The notes under the pieces were generated by a model. That model had not been told where the DNA came from, made no database searches, and saw nothing but the letters and a program-made list of their open reading frames with translations. A stretch of DNA of 64,000 bases, taken from Alistipes sp. Its GTDB lineage: Bacteria; Bacteroidota; Bacteroidia; Bacteroidales; Rikenellaceae. The translations under genes were made by a program, and so were the position numbers. This document shows, in pieces, positions 46,100 through 54,951 of this stretch. Numbering within the stretch: position 1 is the first letter of the stretch; each line of letters starts with the position of its first letter. Location of the stretch: positions 59,168 to 123,167 of the forward strand of contig JAFXLG010000027.1 of assembly GCA_017531305.1 (NCBI GenBank), read 5' to 3'.

Positions 46100-46837
46100 T
46101 TAATTGTGTGTTTTTACTCGCTCGGCTCTGATGATTCGCACATCCTCAACGGGACGATCCAAAGAGTCAGTAGCCATGCGTTGTATCTTCTCCACCACAT
46201 CCAGACCTTCGGTCACATGACCAAAGACGGTATATTGACCATCCAGATGGGGTGTGCCGCCTATGGTTTTATACGCCTCGCGCTGAGCAGGCGTGTAGCG
46301 TACGGTATTACCCGTTGACTTTATTCGGCGTTGCTCATAGCGATCCAAAGTCTCATCATCGAAGGTGCGTCCCCAGACGATATAGAACTGCGAATGTGAA
46401 GAGCGTCTTTGAGGATTCACATCATCGCCCTCGCGTGCCGCCGCCAAGACTCCTCGCTGATGAAACAACTCAGGGAAGCGGATCTCAGCCTCGATGCTCT
46501 GAGGCTTAGCCTTGCCCTCGGCAATGGCGTTATCGCCCGCCATAGGGTCATACTCCTGACTTGAAACGCCCTTCGAATAGGGATCACCGCCCTGAATCAT
46601 GAAATTCTCGATCACGCGGTGGAACAACAATCCATCGAAGTAACCCTCATCGACCAGACGGAGCATATTATCTCTATGCCCGGGCGTGAGATCGCTAAGC
46701 TCCAGCTCGATACGTCCCTCCGAAGTGTGGAGCGAGATACGCTGAGGATGAGTTGCCTTAGGAGAAGAGCAACCTACCAAAAGAGAGAATAGGAGAGACA
46801 AAAGTCCCAATCCTCGAATTTTGAATTTTGAATTCAT
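46100..46837 (-). CDS. Cyclophilin-type peptidyl-prolyl isomerase lipoprotein
   Basis: A 245-residue lipoprotein ([12 protein letters not shown]) with a cyclophilin domain: [27 protein letters not shown] and [18 protein letters not shown]. It probably folds proteins in the periplasm. The first codons (NSKFKIR) are encoded by the AT-rich GAATTTT repeat, so the repeat supplies the positively charged start of the signal peptide. Confidence 0.93.
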   Translation of the reverse strand: MNSKFKIRGLGLLSLLFSLLVGCSSPKATHPQRISLHTSEGRIELELSDLTPGHRDNMLRLVDEGYFDGLLFHRVIENFMIQGGDPYSKGVSSQEYDPMAGDNAIAEGKAKPQSIEAEIRFPELFHQRGVLAAAREGDDVNPQRRSSHSQFYIVWGRTFDDETLDRYEQRRIKSTGNTVRYTPAQREAYKTIGGTPHLDGQYTVFGHVTEGLDVVEKIQRMATDSLDRPVEDVRIIRAERVKTHN

Positions 46838-46850
46838 AATTTTGAATTAA
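46813..46850. repeat. AT-rich GAATTTT tandem motif at a start codon
   Basis: The GAATTTT unit occurs twice in tandem plus two half units, spanning the ATG of the cyclophilin gene. It is like the tracts at 331-362 and 61081-61101. Confidence 0.5.
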
Positions 46851-46861
46851 CTTACTTTACA

Positions 46862-46981
46862 GAAGTTGTATAACAAGAGGGATTTTCAGGCTTGTGAAGC
46901 TCCGAAAACCGCAGCATACTGAACGTATGTGAGGATTTTGAGAGCAAGCGTAACGCCAAAATCACCTTGTCAGAGAACTTC
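46862..46981 (-). repeat. Long stop-codon hairpin element, copy C
   Basis: The clearest copy. Outer arms GAAGTTGTATAACAAG and CTTGTCAGAGAACTTC, then GGGATTTT pairing with AAAATCACC, and the apex GCATACTGAACGTATGTG. The right end abuts the TAA stop of dut (46982-46984). It is about 120 bases long and lies between dut and the cyclophilin gene. Confidence 0.8.
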
Positions 46982-47413
46982 TTATTTGCCTGTCGAACCA
47001 AATCCTCCTGCACCACGCTCAGTCTCCGAGAGGCTCTCCACAGCCTGCCACTCAACCTGCTCGTAGCGAGCCACAATCATCTGAGCGATACGTTCGCCTG
47101 GCTCGATGGTGAATGGGGTATTGCTCAAATTGACCAAGATAACCTTGATCTCGCCACGGTAGTCGGCATCGATAGTACCTGGAGAGTTCAAGACCGTAAT
47201 GCCATGCTTGGCAGCCAGACCACTGCGTGGACGGATCTGCATCTCGTAGCCCTCAGGAAGCTCCACATACAAACCCGTAGGAACCATAGCTCGCTCCAGC
47301 GGTGAGAGAGTGATGCTCTGAGAGATGTTGGCACGAATATCAAGACCTGCCGAGAGTGGTGTCTGGTACTCAGGCAAGGCAAATGCTGAAGAGTTCACAA
47401 CTTTTACTTTCAT
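46982..47413 (-). CDS. dut: dUTP diphosphatase
   Basis: A 143-residue trimeric dUTPase that removes dUTP and supplies dUMP. All five motifs are seen: [46 protein letters not shown] and [11 protein letters not shown]. It starts two bases after the flippase gene, so they share a transcript. Its stop codon abuts long hairpin element C. Confidence 0.97.
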   Translation of the reverse strand: MKVKVVNSSAFALPEYQTPLSAGLDIRANISQSITLSPLERAMVPTGLYVELPEGYEMQIRPRSGLAAKHGITVLNSPGTIDADYRGEIKVILVNLSNTPFTIEPGERIAQMIVARYEQVEWQAVESLSETERGAGGFGSTGK

Positions 47414-47415
47414 AT

Positions 47416-48900
47416 CTATCTTTTACGTTTTAGAACACTACGAATGAGTGCTTCGAGGTTAATATTTTCGCGTCTGACGGCGTATATCACATACAAAGAG
47501 AACAAACACAAATTCAGCGCATAGAGCATTGCGCCCTGCAAACTTAGAGTGCTGATAGCTGCCTCGCTCACAAAATAGAGCCCCACGCCCAACACCACAT
47601 ACTCCGCAATACGCTTCAGATCATAAGGCGTAGGGAAGTAACGGCGATTCAGATAGTAGCTCACCACGACCATGGCACTCTCGGCGATCAACCTTGCCCA
47701 CGCTCCGCCGTAATATCCCCAGCGAGGGAGCAGCAACAGGTTGAAGATTATGGTAACGACTAATCCCACCATGGTCACATAGACGGCAAAACGAGTCTTC
47801 TCCTCACGCTTATACCAGAACGATAGGTTGAGCCACACGCCCGCCAAGACGTTGCCACCCAAGATGACGGGCAGGATGAAGATACCCTCGCGGAAGTCGC
47901 GACCAACGATCAGAGCAAAGAGATCGCGGAAGAGGGCGATGCCCAAAAATATCATCATCGAGACCATCATGTAGTATTTCAACGCGGCAGCATTGGACTC
48001 CTTGAACTCACTCTGCGAGAAGTTCGAGAGGAAGAATGGCTCCGCCGCCAAGCGGTACATCTGGGTGAAGAGCGTCATCACCACAGCAATTTTGCAGATA
48101 GCACCATAGATACCCAACTGCGCCATAGAGTCGGTGGGGATGATATATTTGATCATCTGACGGTCGATAAACTCATTTGCCGTACCTGCGATACCGCCAA
48201 TCAAGAGCGGCAGAGAGTAGGCAAAAATTTTACGCAACTGCTGCGTATCGATATGAGGCAGGGTGCGATCCACCGTACGCAAAATCAGCAGGAAGGTCAC
48301 CACGCTGGCTACAAGGTTTGTCACAAAAACCCAACCCACGCCAAACTCCGAGTCAAACAAGCCGACAAGCTCAAATCCGATGGCAAGCGAGACATTGATA
48401 ACCACGCTGCAAGCCTTGAGCAGTACAAAACGCAGAGCCTCGCCACGCTCCCTCAGGCGCGAGAAGGGGATCATGGTAGCCACATCGAAGAAGATGATCA
48501 GAGCCACCAGCATGATATACTCCGAATGTCCGACATACGCCTCGCCCATCAGATGGGTGATAGGTTCGCGGAAGAGCCAAACGATGACAAAAAAGAGTGC
48601 CGCCGCCACCAGATTTGCACCCCACGTTGTGGCAAATAGATGACGTTTGCGAGCCTCGATCTGAGCCTTATCGCCCCCCTGAGCCTCAGCCTTGGCGGCA
48701 AAGCGGAAGTAGCTCGACTCCATACCCATCGAGAGCAACACCAGCGCAAAGGGGATCAGAGCATAGACATCGGTAACGATACCATACGCCTCCTGCCCGA
48801 AAATACGCGTGTAGATCGGGGTGAGCAGGTAACTCAGGAACCTGACCACAATGGTGCTGATGCCGTAGATGGCTGTCTGTTTGGCTAATTTTTCAAGCAT
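47416..48900 (-). CDS. MATE/Wzx-like oligosaccharide flippase
   Basis: A 494-residue protein with about 14 membrane segments of the polysaccharide-exporter fold ([20 protein letters not shown] at the start, [39 protein letters not shown]). It likely moves lipid-linked glycans across the inner membrane. It is next to dut in many Bacteroidales, away from polysaccharide clusters, so its substrate may be a conserved envelope glycan (inference). Confidence 0.9.
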   Translation of the reverse strand: MLEKLAKQTAIYGISTIVVRFLSYLLTPIYTRIFGQEAYGIVTDVYALIPFALVLLSMGMESSYFRFAAKAEAQGGDKAQIEARKRHLFATTWGANLVAAALFFVIVWLFREPITHLMGEAYVGHSEYIMLVALIIFFDVATMIPFSRLRERGEALRFVLLKACSVVINVSLAIGFELVGLFDSEFGVGWVFVTNLVASVVTFLLILRTVDRTLPHIDTQQLRKIFAYSLPLLIGGIAGTANEFIDRQMIKYIIPTDSMAQLGIYGAICKIAVVMTLFTQMYRLAAEPFFLSNFSQSEFKESNAAALKYYMMVSMMIFLGIALFRDLFALIVGRDFREGIFILPVILGGNVLAGVWLNLSFWYKREEKTRFAVYVTMVGLVVTIIFNLLLLPRWGYYGGAWARLIAESAMVVVSYYLNRRYFPTPYDLKRIAEYVVLGVGLYFVSEAAISTLSLQGAMLYALNLCLFSLYVIYAVRRENINLEALIRSVLKRKR

Positions 48901-49274
48901 AAATCTCTCTTTTGCAGGGCATTATCGGCGTCTATGGTCTGCATCGGCATGCAGAGCGAAACACCCTCTCGCATATACGCAGGCGCATAATGCACATATT
49001 GCACGCGCGCGTAATGCGCACAATAAAACGCAAAGTTATATAAGAGTTTTGACAAAACAAAATATTTGGCTACTTCTCAGCCCCTTTCTGCACAAACGTG
49101 ACCAGATATCTGCTTGTCTGTTTTTCACCAACTCGGCTATCACGCCTAAATTTTGAACAAAGGAGATCGGGGAAAGATAAATTTGTTGATTTCGCATCGT
49201 GCCTGATTTACAGAGGATTGCGTATGCAAAGTTAAATTAATTGATTTTTATTGTGAATTTTTTAGTTAAAATAC
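48901..49274. other. Gene-free region between flippase and phage module
   Basis: No credible gene is seen. The part 48970-49023, in the flippase leader, is a GC-rich tract of mostly alternating purine-pyrimidine with GCGCAT and ATGCGC as inverted arms and CACGCGCGCG in between. Another TAACTTTG reading left lies at 49227-49234 without a matching -33 box. The region is otherwise AT-rich. Confidence 0.5.
49031..49062 (-). promoter_or_regulatory. Promoter of the flippase-dut operon
   Basis: On the minus strand TTTTG (two overlapping possibilities near 49053-49062) precedes TAACTTTG (49031-49038) at a spacing of about 15-20 bases. It predicts a leader of roughly 125 bases. Confidence 0.55.
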
Positions 49275-49305
49275 TTGACAAACGCTTATTGAGATATTAT
49301 ATTTG
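49275..49305 (+). promoter_or_regulatory. Promoter reading into the phage module
   Basis: TTGACA at 49275 and TATATTTG at 49298-49305 (full match to TAnnTTTG) lie about 20 bases apart. It is the only strong promoter seen upstream of the phage-structural genes and has host consensus. Confidence 0.65.
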
Positions 49306-49727
49306 CACTGTCAAACAGATCCAAAGACAAGCGTTAGCGAGCGTCTAAAAGCATTTTAGTGGTTAGACGATGGATTTGCAACAAGCTAAAGCAATTGGTT
49401 AAATAAATGAACTTAGATTATGAAGAATCAGCAAATAACATTCTTGATAGCACTGACCGCAGAAAAACTTTGCGTAGTGAGTTTTCAACATATTGACAAT
49501 TGCCGAATCGGGGTTTTCAACATCGGGCGTAACAAATGGAAACATCGGAAAATCTCATAGTTACGCACCATTGCTGCCGAGTTATTACACATAATTAACA
49601 CTCTGCTGACATATTATCAACACCCCAAAACCCTTTTCACACACATTTTAGCCACCAATCAAAGTTGGTCTGCATCTGCACGATGCAAGACCAGCACCAT
49701 TACACCCTTAACCTTAAACCAAAACCA
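49306..49727 (+). other. Leader of the phage module
   Basis: About 420 bases between promoter and first clear gene. It holds the 9-mers TTTTCAACA at 49482 and 49514 and TTATCAACA at 49614, all on the same strand and resembling DnaA boxes with one mismatch, and TTTTCACAC at 49634. It may be a regulatory region for the module (inference). Confidence 0.4.
49420..49560 (+). CDS. Possible 46-residue leader ORF
   Basis: An ATG-started frame beginning MKNQQITFLIALTAEKL, with a basic C-terminus (GRNKWKHRKIS). No relative is recognised. It could be a small regulator or a chance frame; the codons overlap the TTTTCAACA repeats, which makes a chance frame the more likely reading. Confidence 0.2.
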   Translation: MKNQQITFLIALTAEKLCVVSFQHIDNCRIGVFNIGRNKWKHRKIS

Positions 49728-50132
49728 ATGAACAGAAGTTATCTAAACAACACAATCAAAGCACTCGCCGAGGCAAAAGGATACAACTTCCACGACTCGG
49801 AGAGCCAGCACTTTGCCGAGCAAATCAAGGGTTATCCGACCATCGTACTCGAACCACCAAAATTCATCGAAATGGAGGGTCGCCGACATGGGAAGATAAG
49901 CTACTCGATCCGTCTGCACGCAATGGAGGAGGGAGCGAAGCTAACGGCTGATGCAAGAAATGTTGCATACGCAGGGTTAGAAACAGACCTCATAGAGATC
50001 CTCATGCAACTATCCAAGGAAAAGCTGATTATCTGCGTAGAGTCGCTCCAGATAAGTTGTAGCAACGCTCAGCTGACTCCTCACTGTGAGGTGGCAGCCA
50101 CAGCAACAGCCAAAATCACAACGATGTTTTAG
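49728..50132 (+). CDS. Hypothetical protein, first gene of phage module
   Basis: A 134-residue protein starting at the ATG 49728-49730. It is not recognised. It has a N-terminal helical part (YLNNTIKALAEAKGYNFHDS), a beta part with ISYSIRLHAMEEGAKL and a long middle helix (TDLIEILMQLSKEKLIICVE). Size and pattern resemble small neck or tail-completion proteins of Bacteroides phages, but this is only suggestive. It is followed by a 157-base gap containing the hairpin CCTCGC-ACGA-GCGAGG at 50233-50248. Confidence 0.6.
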   Translation: MNRSYLNNTIKALAEAKGYNFHDSESQHFAEQIKGYPTIVLEPPKFIEMEGRRHGKISYSIRLHAMEEGAKLTADARNVAYAGLETDLIEILMQLSKEKLIICVESLQISCSNAQLTPHCEVAATATAKITTMF

Positions 50133-50289
50133 GCTCGGCAAACGGCTGAATCTTGCAACATTTCTTGCATTTTTGCTCCTATAAAAACTCGCCGACAAAG
50201 ATGATATAACCTAAAACAACAGCCCGATTTCACCTCGCACGAGCGAGGCTGAATAAGGCAAAAAAGAAACCCTTAAAATCACAAGAAAC

Positions 50290-51264
50290 ATGAAATTTAC
50301 CTCATTGCCCGAGGCGTACAACTCGTTTCGGGAGCCACTACTTTGCAGTTTCGATACAGAATCGGCGACTGCAAAAGATGTAGAGATACTTATCAAACGA
50401 GCCGATGACGACAAAATCATTGGGCGCAAACGGCTCAAAGGTGTCACAAGCGGTCAGATTGATATCGCACCTTATCTGCGCAATGCCGTACAACCAACTC
50501 TTCCTCAAGAGGTTAAATCCTGCACCGAGATCGACACAGGCACGCAAATAAGAGTCTATCTCGAATCGGATGGCGTGGTCTCGGAACGCCGCCGATACAT
50601 AGCTGCCAAAGTTGATTTAGAAAAGGATTACATGCCCTTGACAACGCAGATAGAGCATCGCACAATGGCTGCCGATGAATTCGACACAATTTCGTATTTT
50701 GCTTATCCTGAGATAGTTGTGGAGGTACTCGTGGAGGCATACGGCAAGAGCTACTCCTACCTCAGGGTGCGTCCCGACTCAGGCGGTCAGAGAACCATAG
50801 CCATCACCGCACTACCATTCGATGAGGTGCCCGATGAGCTAAAGGTGAGCGTGGAGGTTGACGGAGTGGTCGAGTCGATATACCACTATCAAATCAAACA
50901 AAACCTCAAAGGATCGCGCCGTCTGGCATGGCTAAACCATAACTCTGCACTCGAGATCTACACCTTCCCACTGCGCAAAAGCGCACTGATCGAGGCTACA
51001 CGCCGTCACATGGAGACAATATGGGGAAAGGAAGCTGCTGCGGTGGAGAGTCATGGCGAGCTAAAGCTACTCTCGGCATACGAGCCCGAAGAGCAGATCG
51101 AAGCATTGGGAGAAATATTATCTTCGCCAAAGGTTTGGCTCATAAGGGGTTGCAAGGCTCAGCGAGTAGAACTCCGTGCCGAGCGCACGCTCACAATGCC
51201 ATGCGGAGAGATGGGTATAATCGAGGTTGATGTATGTGCCGCCAAGGAGGGCGAGAAGCTATGA
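50290..51264 (+). CDS. Putative phage tail-tip/distal tail protein
   Basis: A 324-residue protein. An N-terminal beta domain (EPLLCSFDTESATAKDVEIL; GQIDIAPYLRNAV) and a later block RRLAWLNHNSALEIYTFP follow a pattern I associate with structural proteins placed after the tape-measure gene in Bacteroides siphophages; here no tape-measure gene precedes it. Its TGA overlaps the ATG of the next gene (ATGA), so the two are coupled and probably form one substructure. Function is inferred only. Confidence 0.6.
   Translation: MKFTSLPEAYNSFREPLLCSFDTESATAKDVEILIKRADDDKIIGRKRLKGVTSGQIDIAPYLRNAVQPTLPQEVKSCTEIDTGTQIRVYLESDGVVSERRRYIAAKVDLEKDYMPLTTQIEHRTMAADEFDTISYFAYPEIVVEVLVEAYGKSYSYLRVRPDSGGQRTIAITALPFDEVPDELKVSVEVDGVVESIYHYQIKQNLKGSRRLAWLNHNSALEIYTFPLRKSALIEATRRHMETIWGKEAAAVESHGELKLLSAYEPEEQIEALGEILSSPKVWLIRGCKAQRVELRAERTLTMPCGEMGIIEVDVCAAKEGEKL
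51241..51250 (+). promoter_or_regulatory. Shine-Dalgarno-like site within the upstream gene
   Basis: AAGGAGGG lies ten bases before the ATG at 51261 inside the end of the previous gene. Purine-rich sites of this quality are rare in this window; it favours 51261 over the in-frame ATG at 51234. Confidence 0.5.
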
Positions 51265-53603
51265 TCAAGCTAAGAATTGATGGGCAGGAGTGCCACCTCG
51301 GTGCCGACTTCAAACTGCCCGAAAAGATTGTCATGCTCGACATGGCACGCTTGGGCGATCTGAATGCTCTGCGACAAGGGCATAGCGTAGAGGTGGAGAT
51401 TCCCTCCTCGCCGCACAACGACTCAATCATGTGCTACCCTGCCGATGCAAAGGCTGCCCAGCACTTCAACCAAAGCCACCACGAAGCTCAGATCGAGGTT
51501 GACGGCGCGACCTTGATGCAGGGAGTGGTGCATCTGGTGCAGACCGTAGCCGACAAGAAGGGAGCTTCAGCCTACCATCTTCGCATATATCAGGGTGGTG
51601 AGGATTGGATGGAGACGATGGCTCGCAAAAAGCTCTCGGAGACCAATTTGGAGTACGAAAAGATCTTCAGCACAGAGACAATCGAGGCAAGCTGGACGGA
51701 TGATGTGGCGGTGCGTTTTCTGCCGCTGCACTACGACTCATACACTCCCGAGCAGGCGGAGGCTACGCTAAACCCGCTGCTCAGGATAATGACTGTGGAT
51801 GACTACCATCCGTTCCTCTCGGTCGAGAAGCTCACGAAGGCTATTTTTGCCCAAGCTGGCTACCAAGTGGAGAGTCAGTTTATGGAGAGCGAGGAGTTTA
51901 AGAGCTTGTTAATCAGCGGAAAGTATGCCTCGGTGAGTGAGGTCGCGCAGAGCCGACTCGCTGCCTACACGGGTTTCGAAGCTGGACGCAGCGCGGAGGT
52001 CTCAGCCACAGCATCCAATCGCGGAATGGTGTGGCTCTCGCCTGCATCGTTGACCAACTCAACGGGAAACTTCGTCAACACCACAGATGGCGAGGGGCTT
52101 TACAACAGCAACGGCGTATTCTCCATCAGCGAGGATCGAGGCATGTGGTACCACCCCAAGACCACCCAAACAGTGGGATTTGAGTATGAGTTTCGCTACA
52201 AAACCCCTTACACTATCGTTTCGCCAAGCCGACTCGCGGGTTTCGACTCGATCTACTTAGGTGAAAATGCCGACTTTAAGTTCGAGTTGCCTAATCCGTT
52301 CAAGGATTGCCGAGATTCGCTCCGAGCAGATGGGAAGTATGTCTGCCGAATATTTACGGATACGAATAACAGGCGACTGCGATTGATAGGTACGGTGGGC
52401 ACGTTGCAGAGGCTATTGTCAAATGTCTATGAACAGAAGACGATATTCACAGTCCCAACCACCATGGGAAATTGCTCATGCGAGTTGCAGATTGCCGATG
52501 CAGACGGAGTATATACCCCCTATGATGGAGAGTGGGCAATCTACGAGAGTTATGTCGAGGAGGAGGGCGAGATCGAGGTGGCGGTCAAGCTACGCACTCC
52601 TGCCGAGGAGATTACTCCAGCCACGGGTAAATCATTCAACGGCATATACATCTACGGAGCGCAAGCCGACCAGCGTCTTACTCTGCTCCAAGGCACACGT
52701 CTGCGTGCGGTATTCTCGCCAGCACCAGCTTTAGGTACAACCCTACGTTGGGCTGACATCGCGCCAAAGGATGCTTCGCAGCTGGAGTTTATAGACTCCA
52801 TCCGACAGATGTTTAACCTCAGATTTATCACCTCTGGCTCGGAACACAAGGTCTATATCGAGCCGCTGACTCAATTGCTGAGCAACGATGTGAAGGACTG
52901 GCGCGACAGGGTGATATGCTCCGACAAAATCACGGTGCAAGACTCGGCAAAGGGGATAAGCCGAGAGCGACTCTTGGGTTATCGAGCAGAGGTGGATGGC
53001 GCAGTGGGTAGATTCAACGACACAGAGCAGACAAAACTCGGAGAGTGGGAGTATCGGATGACAAACCGCATCTCTACGCCATCGCTCAAAGAGATTCGCA
53101 ACGCCCTATTCTCGCCCACGCTCACCGCTCAGACCAAAGCCGACACCCCTTCGGCGATGATCATGCAGGTGGGAGATCGTGATGCCGAGGATCAGAGTCT
53201 GACCACAAGAATCGTAAGTTACCGAGGCATGAAGCCCTTGCCCACAGCCGAGACGTGGGGCTTCCCATCCTACGGCAAAGAGTATCCCTACGCCACATTC
53301 CACGACAAGGAGGAGCTGACGCTCTGCTTCGAGGACCGTGACGGACAGGTGGGACTCCACCGCTACTACGATGAGGAGTGGCAAGAGCAAGATCAATGCT
53401 CCGAGGTGGAGCTTTCGATCAGGCTACAACCTTATGAACTGGAACTTTTGTGTGACGCAGAATCGACCATAACGACACTCGGCTCGCTATATCTACTGAA
53501 TATCTCAGGCGAGGAGGCTCTCTATCGACTGCAGGCGATAGAGTCTTATGACAAGGAGCGAGCAGTGGCAAGATGCAGATTCCGCCGAACACTGAAAGAT
53601 TAA
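51261..53603 (+). CDS. Large putative phage tail/baseplate hub protein
   Basis: A 780-residue soluble protein, all beta-rich. The N-terminal 130 residues (LRIDGQECHLGADFKLPEKI; QIEVDGATLMQGVVHLVQT; YHLRIYQGGEDWMETMARK) resemble the hub-type region of tail-associated proteins from Bacteroidetes phages. The centre (about 250-500) has receptor-binding-like beta-sandwich sequence, and residues 520-600 return to a conserved core (QLEFIDSIRQMFNLRFITSG). No signal peptide and no catalytic motif is seen. It overlaps the previous gene by four bases. Assignment rests on context and general pattern. Confidence 0.6.
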   Translation: MIKLRIDGQECHLGADFKLPEKIVMLDMARLGDLNALRQGHSVEVEIPSSPHNDSIMCYPADAKAAQHFNQSHHEAQIEVDGATLMQGVVHLVQTVADKKGASAYHLRIYQGGEDWMETMARKKLSETNLEYEKIFSTETIEASWTDDVAVRFLPLHYDSYTPEQAEATLNPLLRIMTVDDYHPFLSVEKLTKAIFAQAGYQVESQFMESEEFKSLLISGKYASVSEVAQSRLAAYTGFEAGRSAEVSATASNRGMVWLSPASLTNSTGNFVNTTDGEGLYNSNGVFSISEDRGMWYHPKTTQTVGFEYEFRYKTPYTIVSPSRLAGFDSIYLGENADFKFELPNPFKDCRDSLRADGKYVCRIFTDTNNRRLRLIGTVGTLQRLLSNVYEQKTIFTVPTTMGNCSCELQIADADGVYTPYDGEWAIYESYVEEEGEIEVAVKLRTPAEEITPATGKSFNGIYIYGAQADQRLTLLQGTRLRAVFSPAPALGTTLRWADIAPKDASQLEFIDSIRQMFNLRFITSGSEHKVYIEPLTQLLSNDVKDWRDRVICSDKITVQDSAKGISRERLLGYRAEVDGAVGRFNDTEQTKLGEWEYRMTNRISTPSLKEIRNALFSPTLTAQTKADTPSAMIMQVGDRDAEDQSLTTRIVSYRGMKPLPTAETWGFPSYGKEYPYATFHDKEELTLCFEDRDGQVGLHRYYDEEWQEQDQCSEVELSIRLQPYELELLCDAESTITTLGSLYLLNISGEEALYRLQAIESYDKERAVARCRFRRTLKD

Positions 53604-53625
53604 ATTTTAAAACCTTAAAAACCTT

Positions 53626-54756
53626 ATGCAAACCAAAATCACTATTAGAAACGAAGCCCAAACCTGCTACATCGATATCGAGGGTACAATCGGCATCAGC
53701 GAGGAGAATCAGAGGGGCGGCTCCTCATCGAGCGTAGCTACATTCGAGGCATTTCGCCGAGAGGTGGCACGCATAGCCGAGGTAGCTGCCACATCGGTGG
53801 TCGTGAACATTCGCTCTACGGGTGGCGATGTAAACGATGCATTGCTCATCTACGAGGCTCTGCAAGCATTAGACGCCCGCATCACAACACGTTGCTACGG
53901 ATACACCGCTTCGGCAGCCACAATCATTGCACAGGCGGCAAACAAGGGTTGTCGCGAGATCTCAAGCAACGCCATGTATCTGATTCACAAATCGACATGC
54001 GCCATTGATGGCAATGCAGAGTCGTTGGAGAGTCGTGCCGAGCTACTGCGCAAGACCGATGAGCGTCTGGCACACCTCTACGCCCTGCATGGTGGTGACT
54101 CTGCCGAGAACTACGCTCTGCTGATGGGCGAGAACAATGGCGAGGGTCGCTGGCTGACTGCCCAAGAGGCTGTGGAGGCAGGTTTGGCAGATAAGATCAT
54201 CGACAACCTGATGGTCGGAGTGGAGATCCCCGACCCTGATGCACCCGCCCAGAGCGAGGATAGCGACACAACCGCTGAGCAGGGTTCGGCGGTAACGGCG
54301 GCAGCCGAGGTGGCGGTAGAGAATCGCCGTCAAAAGGGCGGTGCAAACTCCAAGAAGCAGATGCGCAGCACCATAGGGCGTGTGGCACATGCTGTGATAC
54401 GTTACCTTTTGGGGCGTGTGGCATATCGCTGGGATGAGTGGATGGATAAGATCGAGAAGCAACGCGAGGAGAAGCTCAAGGAGCGCGCTGCGGAGCGCGA
54501 GGCGCAGAAGCACAGCGATCCAGCCACAGAGAGTCCTACGAAGGAGAGTCCCGCATCGGAGTCGGCAGGTAGTCAGCCTTCGCAGCTGCCTCAGGACAGA
54601 GGAGCTTTCGATCGCTCTGCGTTGCAGCTACGCGAAGGTCAGCTTGGCATAAAGCCAACGATGACCAAGGAGGTCGAGGATCCTTCGATGGTGCGTTACC
54701 ATTCGCTCTCCAACGAGAAGGCTTATGACGAAGACGCCAAACTCTTTTCCCGATAG
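53626..54756 (+). CDS. ClpP-like prohead protease with fused scaffold-like tail
   Basis: A 376-residue protein. Residues 1-195 are an S14 (ClpP-type) peptidase: NIRSTGGDVNDAL, nucleophile Ser96 in YGYTASAATII, His121 in NAMYLIHKS, and the Asp-region GRWLTAQEAVEAGLADKI. Such enzymes cut scaffold and capsid proteins during phage head assembly. Residues 200-376 are charged and of low complexity with a predicted coiled coil (KIEKQREEKLKERAAEREAQ) and resemble a scaffolding domain, a fusion known in other phages. The gene lies directly before the major capsid gene, the usual phage order. Confidence 0.85.
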   Translation: MQTKITIRNEAQTCYIDIEGTIGISEENQRGGSSSSVATFEAFRREVARIAEVAATSVVVNIRSTGGDVNDALLIYEALQALDARITTRCYGYTASAATIIAQAANKGCREISSNAMYLIHKSTCAIDGNAESLESRAELLRKTDERLAHLYALHGGDSAENYALLMGENNGEGRWLTAQEAVEAGLADKIIDNLMVGVEIPDPDAPAQSEDSDTTAEQGSAVTAAAEVAVENRRQKGGANSKKQMRSTIGRVAHAVIRYLLGRVAYRWDEWMDKIEKQREEKLKERAAEREAQKHSDPATESPTKESPASESAGSQPSQLPQDRGAFDRSALQLREGQLGIKPTMTKEVEDPSMVRYHSLSNEKAYDEDAKLFSR

Positions 54757-54766
54757 GGAAAGAGAG
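54741..54766 (+). terminator. Hairpin over the protease stop codon
   Basis: CTCTTTTCCC pairs with GGGAAAGAG around GATA; the TAG stop lies in the loop and right arm. There is no T run, so it may reduce rather than end transcription between protease and capsid genes. Confidence 0.45.
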
Positions 54767-54769
54767 CCT

Positions 54770-54920
54770 AAAGAGTGCCAATCATTGGGCTTTCAGCCCT
54801 CTGTGGCATGACAACTCTAAGAGCTATATTATTAAATCATCTTGCTAAACATCTTTTTGCAGGATTAGCTTCACACTAATAAAACACACCTTAGGTGTGC
54901 GCCCGTAACGGGTAGAAAAA
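54770..54920. repeat. Modular hairpin repeat inside the phage module
   Basis: It contains GGGCTTTCAGCCC-TCTGTGGCATGACA, then TTATTAAATCATCTTGCTAA and CACTAATAAAACACACC, ending with the palindrome CACACCTTAGGTGTG and CCCGTAACGGG. It is the reverse-orientation partner of parts of 80-300. It fills the gap between protease and capsid genes without disrupting either. Confidence 0.75.
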
Positions 54921-54951
54921 CACATTTTTAAACACTTAAACAAACACTATT

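Noticed and set aside
48901-49727. Chromosomal replication origin
   Set aside because: DnaA-like 9-mers and an AT-rich gap exist, but the boxes are all imperfect, no dnaA, gidA or parAB gene is near and strand bias of genes does not switch lastingly here.
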